Positions 1-5,241 of a stretch of 5,815 bases of DNA are shown here, in pieces. The stretch spans positions 1-5,815 of the forward strand of contig DMUD01000024.1 of the NCBI GenBank assembly GCA_003476475.1, given 5' to 3'. Below the pieces are notes generated by a model. It searched no databases. It saw only the letters and a program-made list of their open reading frames with translations, and was not told the origin of the DNA. This stretch comes from Cytophagales bacterium (GTDB lineage Bacteria > Bacteroidota > Bacteroidia > Cytophagales > UBA9547). The position numbers were made by a program, and so were the translations under genes. How positions within the stretch are numbered: the stretch's first letter is position 1; each line of letters starts with the position of its first letter.

Positions 1-41
1 AAAAAGGGGCTTAAAGTCATGATAACTTCAAGCCCCTTTTT
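1..41 (-). terminator. Rho-independent terminator after the acetolactate synthase operon
   Basis: Bases 1-12 (AAAAAGGGGCTT) pair perfectly with 30-41 (AAGCCCCTTTTT). The stem can extend inward with 14-17 against 25-28 across one mismatch, leaving a 7-nt loop. A GC-rich core flanked by A and T runs is the classic intrinsic terminator form. On the minus strand it begins 9 nt after the stop codon of the small-subunit gene, so it should end that operon. It has A and T tracts on both sides and could also stop transcription from a plus-strand gene to the left of the window. Confidence 0.82.
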
Positions 42-49
42 GTTTGGAA

Positions 50-292
50 CTACTGCGCTACTTGTAACACTTCAATCTCCAAAATATCTTCTAGTCGAAG
101 AGTGTTTTTTCGAATACGTTCTGCATTTTCTAATTCTTCTTCAAACTCAAGTTCACAAATGGCCGTGTTGGGAGAGTTTTTTTTGTAATGCAGTTCTTCC
201 AATACAAGACCTCGCTTTCTGAAAGATAGCATGATTTTGTCAATCGTTTCGGGTGTATGGCTACACTTTATGCGCCAATAATTTTTTTGCAT
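50..292 (-). CDS. ilvM: Acetolactate synthase small (regulatory) subunit, IlvM-like single ACT domain
   Basis: This 80-residue protein is probably the regulatory partner of the acetohydroxyacid synthase encoded just upstream. Almost all of it is one ACT-like fold (roughly residues 4-76). The stretch TPETIDKIMLSFRKRG (13-28) resembles the corresponding helix of enterobacterial IlvM (PETLERVLRVVRHRG, recalled from memory). It lacks the second domain of the 160-190-residue IlvN/IlvH type. The start is well fixed: in this frame a TAG lies only three codons upstream of the ATG, and no later start would keep the first strand. The gene begins 32 nt inside the catalytic gene, so translation is probably coupled. 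There is no clear Shine-Dalgarno, only a purine run (AGAAGAAAAAA) before ATG. By family analogy it stabilises or activates the catalytic subunit; whether it confers valine feedback cannot be read from the sequence. The alternative is another small ACT-domain protein, but the context argues strongly for this role. Confidence 0.87.
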   Translation of the reverse strand: MQKNYWRIKCSHTPETIDKIMLSFRKRGLVLEELHYKKNSPNTAICELEFEEELENAERIRKNTLRLEDILEIEVLQVAQ

Positions 293-2015
293 TTTTTTCT
301 TCTAGTTTAGGATCGTTGCACACCACATCTTGCGGATAATATATCGTTTCACTAAGGCTAGCCCCAGGCGCTACCATTGGCAACACATTGTCTTCTTTCA
401 GCACGCGTGCATGGACCAGGAATGGACCTTTTGTTTTGTATGCTTCTGTGATAGCAGTTGCAAGTTCTTCTGCATTGGTAGCACTAGCCGAACTTACACC
501 ATAAGCTTTGGCCAACAGCAGATAATCGGGATTCAGGATGTCTACTCCTGAATAATTTTTGTTGTAAAATTGTTCTTGCCATTGGCGCACCATGCCCAAA
601 TACCCGTTGTCGAGCAACAAAATCTTAATAGGCCACTGCTCTTGTACACAAGTAATCAATTCTTGCAGGTTCATTTGAAAAGAGCCATCACCAGTAATAC
701 ACCACACATGCTTATCGGGGAAGGCAGCCTGTGCCCCCATGGCAGCTGGGAATCCAAATCCCATAGAACCCAAACCACCCGATGTAAGAAAGTGATTGGG
801 GTGCATCTTGTTTAAGTACTGCCCCGACCACATTTGATGTTGCCCAACGTCGGTAGAAACGATAATGTCTTCAGGTGAAAGCTTTTCCAAAACGTCGATA
901 GCCGTAATCATGTTGAAAACATCGTAATCGACACTTTTAATAGGGTATTGCTCGCGAAGCTCGTCCAACTCGTTATACCAAAGTTTGCGATTCATCAAAC
1001 TTTCGGGTGTTGCCGAACTGGGAAGTTCTTTCAATATCAGCTTCAAATCTCCATGCAAGAACACTTCCGTTTTTATGTTTTTGTCGCGCTCGCTGCTGTC
1101 TATATCACAGTGTATGATTTTTGCATTTGGAGCAAAATCTTTCAAACGACCCGTAATTCTGTCGTCGAAACGAATGCCCATGGCAATAATAAGGTCAGCA
1201 TCTTGCACCGCCAAATTGGCATACTTCATTCCATGCATGCCCAACCAAGAAAAATAAAATGGGTCGTTTGTTTCGAAAATGCCCAAGCCCAATATCGTGC
1301 TCACTGCAGGAATATGCTCTTTCTTCACAAAAGCCCTCATTTCTTTCCAAGCATCGGAAAGCAATATGCCATGACCCGCTATAATCAAAGGTTTTTTGGC
1401 CTCTGCCATCAAAGTACTGGCTTTCGCCAATTCTTCTTGTGTAAATTTTTGGAGTCTGTTATAAACAGGTTTTTGGAATTTAGATTCCCAATTTTCATCT
1501 ACCTCAATGAATGACAACTGAACACTGCGAGGTACATCGACCAAAACAGGACCAGGTCTTCCATTTATAGAAGTTTCATAGGCTTCTCGGAAAATGCGTT
1601 GAGCATCTTCCAAATCTTTCAACAAATAACATCTTTTAGTAATAGGCAAGCAAATGCCGGTAATGTCGGTTTCTTGAAATGCATCTGTGCCAATTAAAGG
1701 AAGGTTCACCTGACCAGTTATCGCAATCATTGGGACACTGTCGGCATAGGCATCAGCAATGCCCGTGACAAGATTGGTAGCTCCTGGCCCCGAGGTGGCG
1801 AGACAAAAACCAGGCTTACCCTTTATACGGGCAAACCCATTTGCAGCGTAAGCAGCAGCTTGCTCATGACGCACCAAAATGTCGTTGATGTTACTAAAAG
1901 CAAGCGCATCGTAGATGGGGAGTATGGCTCCGCCGGGATAAGCGAATAGTGCCTCAACTTCCAACAACTCAAGTATTTTGATGATGTAATCAGCCCCTCT
2001 TAACTTGATCTTCAT
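261..2015 (-). CDS. ilvG: Acetolactate (acetohydroxyacid) synthase large catalytic subunit, IlvB/IlvG type
   Basis: This thiamine-diphosphate enzyme condenses pyruvate with pyruvate or 2-ketobutyrate, the first common step of valine/leucine and isoleucine synthesis in the cytoplasm. The 584-residue product has full family length. The N-terminal TPP domain holds YPGGA (26-30) and the catalytic glutamate E51 in RHEQAAAYAANG. The middle FAD-binding domain includes GIRFDDRITGR (280-290). The C-terminal TPP domain has the cofactor motif GDGSFQMN (442-449), then DNGYLGMVRQWQ (469-480), whose W479 matches the tryptophan linked to 2-ketobutyrate preference. GQHQMW and GMVRQWQ read like E. coli IlvG (AHAS II), hence the symbol; ilvB is the general name. 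I chose the ATG at 2015 rather than an in-frame ATG at 2120. The extra 35 codons are low-complexity and Phe-rich, and a good promoter box at 2042-2049 lies inside them; the family also begins close to the chosen start. There is no Shine-Dalgarno. The 3' end overlaps the small-subunit gene. Confidence 0.97.
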   Translation of the reverse strand: MKIKLRGADYIIKILELLEVEALFAYPGGAILPIYDALAFSNINDILVRHEQAAAYAANGFARIKGKPGFCLATSGPGATNLVTGIADAYADSVPMIAITGQVNLPLIGTDAFQETDITGICLPITKRCYLLKDLEDAQRIFREAYETSINGRPGPVLVDVPRSVQLSFIEVDENWESKFQKPVYNRLQKFTQEELAKASTLMAEAKKPLIIAGHGILLSDAWKEMRAFVKKEHIPAVSTILGLGIFETNDPFYFSWLGMHGMKYANLAVQDADLIIAMGIRFDDRITGRLKDFAPNAKIIHCDIDSSERDKNIKTEVFLHGDLKLILKELPSSATPESLMNRKLWYNELDELREQYPIKSVDYDVFNMITAIDVLEKLSPEDIIVSTDVGQHQMWSGQYLNKMHPNHFLTSGGLGSMGFGFPAAMGAQAAFPDKHVWCITGDGSFQMNLQELITCVQEQWPIKILLLDNGYLGMVRQWQEQFYNKNYSGVDILNPDYLLLAKAYGVSSASATNAEELATAITEAYKTKGPFLVHARVLKEDNVLPMVAPGASLSETIYYPQDVVCNDPKLEEKNAKKLLAHKV

Positions 2016-2041
2016 AAATGAATAAACTTGGCTTAAGATAA

Positions 2042-2073
2042 CAAATATACTAAAGTTATTATTTGGTAAGAAA
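2042..2073 (-). promoter_or_regulatory. Candidate promoter of the acetolactate synthase operon
   Basis: Read on the minus strand, TATATTTG (2049-2042) matches the Bacteroidota -7 consensus TAnnTTTG exactly. TTTC (2073-2070) is one base off the -33 TTTG, with a 20-nt spacer. Transcription would start near 2036, giving a leader of only about 20 nt before the ATG at 2015. This supports the short start for the large subunit and leaves no room for a leader-peptide attenuator. It is a pattern match only, in AT-rich DNA. Confidence 0.5.
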
Positions 2074-2114
2074 AAACAGAAAAAAAACGAGACAGAAAAC
2101 CTCTTTTTTAAATA

Positions 2115-2146
2115 GTTCAAAAAGTTTGTCTCACAACATTTTGAAC
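2115..2146. promoter_or_regulatory. 32-nt imperfect palindrome between divergent genes, possible operator
   Basis: GTTCAAAA (2115-2122) is the exact reverse complement of TTTTGAAC (2139-2146). Inside this, TTGT (2126-2129) pairs with ACAA (2133-2136) around a 3-nt loop, and G2124 can pair with C2137. The whole could be a 13-bp interrupted hairpin in RNA or a binding site for a dimeric regulator in DNA. It ends 5 nt before the proposed -33 box of the rhomboid gene and lies about 40 bp upstream of the ilv promoter. It has no adjoining T run on either strand, so a terminator role is unlikely. No known operator family is recognised. Confidence 0.4.
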
Positions 2147-2151
2147 GAAAT

Positions 2152-2183
2152 TTTGATTTTGAATGGTGGTTGTGCTAATTTTA
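2152..2183 (+). promoter_or_regulatory. Candidate promoter of the rhomboid protease gene
   Basis: TTTG (2152-2155) is followed after 20 nt by TAATTTTA (2176-2183). This matches the Bacteroidota -33/-7 pattern TTTG-N20-TAnnTTTG with one mismatch in the last base of the -7 box. Transcription would begin near 2190, about 14 nt before the start codon. A second TTTG at 2158-2161 would give a spacer of only 14 nt and is less likely. This is a pattern match without experimental support. Confidence 0.45.
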
Positions 2184-2203
2184 TGTAAAGTCAAGAAAAA
2201 GGT

Positions 2204-3091
2204 ATGATGAGCAGTTTTATCGATGATATCAAAAACGCATTCAAAAAGAAGGGGAATAGCCTCAATCAAATTATTTTCCTAAACATTATCCTCTTTTTGA
2301 CAATTTTGGTTTCCAATGTTGTGCTTACATTGGCACTACATAAAGAGGTTTATCACTTCCTTTTGAGTTGGCTCGAACTTCCCTCCAACTTGTCTGTTTT
2401 CATTACGCGTCCATGGACTTTGTTCACCTATTTCCTCCTTCACGAAGACCCTTTTCACATCCTTTTCAATTTGCTAGTAATGTATTGGTTTGGCCAAATC
2501 ATTGGCGACATGATTGGAAGTAAAAGAATTACAGCACTCTATGTGATGGGTGGTGTAGCTGGCGGTTTGCTTTATTTATTGGTGTACAACCTGCTTCCTT
2601 ATTTCTCTAGCCAAGTATCAAGTTCTGTATTGCTTGGTGCTTCGGCAGGTGTATATGCCATTGTGACGGCTGCAGCTACTCTAGTGCCCGATTACACTAT
2701 GTTCCTACTGTTTTTTGGGCAAGTTCGCATCAAGTATATTGCCCTGTTTTACTTGATAGTTTCAGTAGCCCAAACCACCAGTACCAATGCTGGTGGAAAC
2801 ATTGCGCACCTAGGTGGTGCACTTATTGGCTTTTTGTTTATTAAACAACTAAAAAGAGGCAACGATATCGGCAAACCGGTGAATTCGATTTTAGGATATA
2901 TAGAAAACTTATTCACGCGTGAAAAAAAAATGAAAGTTAGTTTCAAAAACCCCAACAAAACCAGATCAAAAACCAGTGGGGCTCCTACCCAAGAAGAAAT
3001 AGACCAAATCCTCGATAAAATCTCTCAAAATGGCTACGAAAGCCTGAATAAAGAAGAAAAGCAAAAACTCTTTCAGGCTAGCCAAAATTAA
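2204..3091 (+). CDS. Rhomboid family intramembrane serine protease with C-terminal DUF6576-like domain
   Basis: This membrane protease cuts transmembrane substrates inside the lipid bilayer; its substrate is unknown. In its 295 residues I see a cytosolic basic N-terminus (1-20), a first membrane helix (about 22-45), then a six-helix core to about 214. Motifs are H85-x3-N89 (HILFN) in the second core helix, the nucleophile S147 in GASAG (145-149), and the catalytic histidine H202 in AHLGG (201-205), so the Ser-His dyad is complete. A basic linker (215-258) leads to a short C-terminal domain (about 260-295) containing EEIDQILDKIS and EEKQKLF, which fits the DUF6576 tail of Bacteroidota rhomboids. 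ATG occurs twice in a row at 2204 and 2207; either may start. AAAAAGG precedes the first ATG but is too close to be a normal Shine-Dalgarno. An A9 run (2922-2930) lies in the linker. The gene is divergent from the ilv operon and starts a plus-strand run. Confidence 0.96.
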   Translation: MMSSFIDDIKNAFKKKGNSLNQIIFLNIILFLTILVSNVVLTLALHKEVYHFLLSWLELPSNLSVFITRPWTLFTYFLLHEDPFHILFNLLVMYWFGQIIGDMIGSKRITALYVMGGVAGGLLYLLVYNLLPYFSSQVSSSVLLGASAGVYAIVTAAATLVPDYTMFLLFFGQVRIKYIALFYLIVSVAQTTSTNAGGNIAHLGGALIGFLFIKQLKRGNDIGKPVNSILGYIENLFTREKKMKVSFKNPNKTRSKTSGAPTQEEIDQILDKISQNGYESLNKEEKQKLFQASQN

Positions 3092-3115
3092 GAATACTCT
3101 TTTTAATTCTTAATT
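3086..3115 (+). repeat. AT-rich inverted repeat (hairpin) at the rhomboid stop codon
   Basis: AATTAAGAAT (3086-3095) pairs perfectly with ATTCTTAATT (3106-3115) around a 10-nt, T-rich loop. The left arm contains the rhomboid TAA stop. The stem has one G-C pair and is followed by AAGCC rather than a T run, so it is a poor intrinsic terminator. It may protect the mRNA end or weaken read-through into the transporter gene, or be fortuitous in AT-rich DNA. Confidence 0.35.
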
Positions 3116-3148
3116 AAGCCTCTCAGATACCCCTACGCTAATCCTGTC

Positions 3149-4027
3149 TTGAAAAATCTAAAAGGTTTCATTTTCGTCTTTACTGGAGCTATTTGTTTTT
3201 CCGTAAAAGCTATTCTCATCAAACTTGCCTATGTACATGCTGTTGATGCTGTGACGCTGCTCACATTAAGAATGGCATTCTCGCTTCCATTTTTTGTAGC
3301 AGTTCCATTTTTTTACCGTCAAAAAGAATCATACCAGCGAGCCACTACACAAGATTGGATTCTGATCATATTGCTTGGCATCTTGGGGTATTACGTGGCC
3401 AGTATTTTCGATTTTTGGGGCTTACAATATGTTACAGCTAGTTTTGAAAGGCTCATCTTGTTCATTTATCCTACTATTGTGGTTCTACTGTCCGCACTAT
3501 TTTTTAAAAAACCCATCACCAAAAACATCGTGATTGCACTATTGCTGACGTATTTGGGCATTTTCATTATTTTTTCGAATTCCAGTTTGAAAGCGCAACA
3601 CAACATGCTACTTGGCTCAGCATTCATTTTTGTAAGCGCATTCACTTATGCCGCTTACTTGGTAGGAAGTGGCAAATTGATTCCTAAAATTGGTTCAGTA
3701 TTGTTCAACACCTATGCAATGATTGTGTCATCCATTGCGGTTTTAATCCATTTTGCCATTGCACAGCCTAGCGACTTGTTTCATCTTACGTTCGAAATGT
3801 ATGGTTATGGATTCGCTATTGCTATAATTTCTACTGTCATCCCCACTTTTTTAATAGCAGAAGGCATACATTTGATTGGTCCTAGCAAGGCTTCCATCAT
3901 TGCAAGTGTAGGCCCCGTTATCACAATTCTGCTAGGCTATTTGCTTTTGAATGAGCCTATCACAAAAATGGAATTGTTGGGTGCAAGTTTTGTCATGAGC
4001 GGTGTGCTTTTTATTAGTTATAAGTAA
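3149..4027 (+). CDS. EamA/DMT-family multispanning membrane transporter
   Basis: This 292-residue inner-membrane protein has the drug/metabolite transporter (EamA, RhaT-like) layout: ten predicted helices made of two homologous five-helix halves (about 7-142 and 154-290). The end of each half repeats a related pattern: LFIYPTIVVLLSALFFKKPI (104-123) and SVGPVITILLGYLLLNEPI (253-271). Family members export amino acids, metabolites or drugs; the substrate here cannot be deduced. The start is TTG at 3149. The frame is closed by TAA at 3104 with no ATG or GTG between, and the next ATG (codon 42) would remove the first helix, whereas MKNLKGFIFVFTGAI fits a family N-terminus. There is no Shine-Dalgarno. 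Its TAA stop shares one base with the ATG of the M28 peptidase (TAATG), implying co-transcription and coupled translation. It follows the rhomboid gene by 57 nt, so it may be read from that promoter. Confidence 0.93.
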   Translation: MKNLKGFIFVFTGAICFSVKAILIKLAYVHAVDAVTLLTLRMAFSLPFFVAVPFFYRQKESYQRATTQDWILIILLGILGYYVASIFDFWGLQYVTASFERLILFIYPTIVVLLSALFFKKPITKNIVIALLLTYLGIFIIFSNSSLKAQHNMLLGSAFIFVSAFTYAAYLVGSGKLIPKIGSVLFNTYAMIVSSIAVLIHFAIAQPSDLFHLTFEMYGYGFAIAIISTVIPTFLIAEGIHLIGPSKASIIASVGPVITILLGYLLLNEPITKMELLGASFVMSGVLFISYK

Positions 4028-5241
4028 TGAAACTCATTCGTCTGTCGTCAGTCGTTAATCATCAGTTCTTGTTGATTTTTATGCTTGCCTCGCAACTCGC
4101 AACATACAACTCATTACATGGCCAAGACCTAAATCGTGCAAAAAGAATTGTTGAAACATTGGCCTCTCCAGCCTTTCATGGTCGTGGTTATGTAAACGGT
4201 GGTGACAGCTTGGCGGCCGAATATTTGGCTACCCAGTTTAATACTATAGGATTAAAAAAATTTAATGAAAAATACTTCCAGTGTTTCAAAATGTCTGTCA
4301 ACACTTTTCCAGGAAAAATGAAAGTGAAACTGAACGGCAAAAGACTAGTTCCGGGTCGTGACTTTGTAGTGCAACCCGGCAGCAGATCATTCAAAGGGAA
4401 ATTACAACTTGAAAAGGTGGACAGTGCTAGTTTTCGATATAAAACGACAAAACGAAACCGTATCGCGCTGAAAGATGCATCCAATCGTCCCGTAAAAATA
4501 CTCAACAAGCTTACTTTCAGTGTGGCTAACAGCACCCATTTCCCCGAATTTAATTTCCTAAAGTCAAGCATCGCCTCAGAACCTAAAAACCTCACAATAA
4601 ATATTGAAAACAAATTCATACCTAGTCATCAGGGAAGAAATGTCGTTGGATATTTAGAAGGTACTTCCCAAAAAGACAGTTTATTGGTGATATCTGCGCA
4701 CTACGATCATTTGGGGAAGATGGGCAAAGACACCTATTTTCCAGGTGCCAATGACAACGCCAGTGGTGTGGCCATGTTATTAGAACTTGCCCGTTTTTAT
4801 GCACAGCCCGAAAATCGCCTGCCCTATACAATTGTCTTTATTGCTTTCGCCGCCGAAGAAGCGGGGCTAGTGGGTAGTAAATACTTTACCGAAAACCCAC
4901 TCTTCCCTTTGAGTAAAATCCGTTTCATGCTCAATCTCGATTTGATGGGTTCGGGAAAAGAGGGTATTGCGGTGGTCAATGGCTCGGTGTTCGTAAAAGA
5001 GTTTTCTGCACTAGACAGCCTAAACAAGACCAATAATTTTTTCCCTTTTATAAAACCGAGAGGAAAAGCTGCCAATTCAGATCACTACCATTTTTCTGAA
5101 AAAGGAGTGCCTGCCTTCTTCATCTACACCATGGGGGAAATTACGGCCTATCATGATGTGTACGACAAACCAGAGGTGGTGACTTTTAGCAAGTTCAAAG
5201 AAACTTTTGCTTTGATTACAGCTTATTTGAAGAAGTTCTAG
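4027..5241 (+). CDS. Secreted M28-family zinc metallopeptidase (aminopeptidase-like)
   Basis: This is a 404-residue exported peptidase, probably releasing N-terminal residues from peptides in the periplasm or outside the cell. A signal peptide is likely in residues 1-32 (K2, R5, hydrophobic 14-26, cleavage near SLHGQ). The middle (about 85-200) is a strand-rich PA-like insertion ending in INIENKF. The catalytic M28 domain follows. All two-zinc site residues are present: H225 and D227 in SAHYDHLG, bridging D243 in GANDNASG, general base E277 with ligand E278 in AAEEAGL, D305 in NLDLMGS, and a final histidine, probably H376 in AYHDVYD. SDHYHF (351-356) is the usual substrate-pocket motif. Assignments follow the Aeromonas/Streptomyces aminopeptidases from memory. 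The ATG overlaps the transporter stop. An ATG at codon 19 would cut into the signal peptide, so I prefer the first. The 3' end overlaps uvrA on the other strand. Confidence 0.95.
   Translation: MKLIRLSSVVNHQFLLIFMLASQLATYNSLHGQDLNRAKRIVETLASPAFHGRGYVNGGDSLAAEYLATQFNTIGLKKFNEKYFQCFKMSVNTFPGKMKVKLNGKRLVPGRDFVVQPGSRSFKGKLQLEKVDSASFRYKTTKRNRIALKDASNRPVKILNKLTFSVANSTHFPEFNFLKSSIASEPKNLTINIENKFIPSHQGRNVVGYLEGTSQKDSLLVISAHYDHLGKMGKDTYFPGANDNASGVAMLLELARFYAQPENRLPYTIVFIAFAAEEAGLVGSKYFTENPLFPLSKIRFMLNLDLMGSGKEGIAVVNGSVFVKEFSALDSLNKTNNFFPFIKPRGKAANSDHYHFSEKGVPAFFIYTMGEITAYHDVYDKPEVVTFSKFKETFALITAYLKKF

Noticed and set aside
19..222. A 67-codon plus-strand frame beginning within the terminator.
   Set aside because: It overlaps the terminator and the small-subunit gene antisense; its start codon is in the hairpin loop and nothing supports its expression.
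948..1514. A 188-codon open frame on the plus strand.
   Set aside because: It lies wholly antisense to the conserved acetolactate synthase large subunit and its translation shows no domain-like pattern; it is a shadow frame.
2016..2120. In-frame N-terminal extension of the large subunit starting at the ATG at 2120; its Phe/Ile/Val/Leu-rich translation resembles an attenuator leader peptide.
   Set aside because: There is no stop before the real gene, the residues come from T-runs, a consensus -7 box lies inside it, and no terminator/antiterminator pair is visible.
2139..2162. Three TTTTGA copies (2139, 2151, 2157) as a possible direct-repeat operator.
   Set aside because: The spacing is uneven (12 and 6 nt), the motif is short in AT-rich DNA, and two copies are explained by the palindrome arm and the -33 box.
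4188..4619. A 143-codon open frame on the minus strand.
   Set aside because: It is antisense to the M28 peptidase gene, is Ser/Phe-rich without motifs, and has no supporting start signal.
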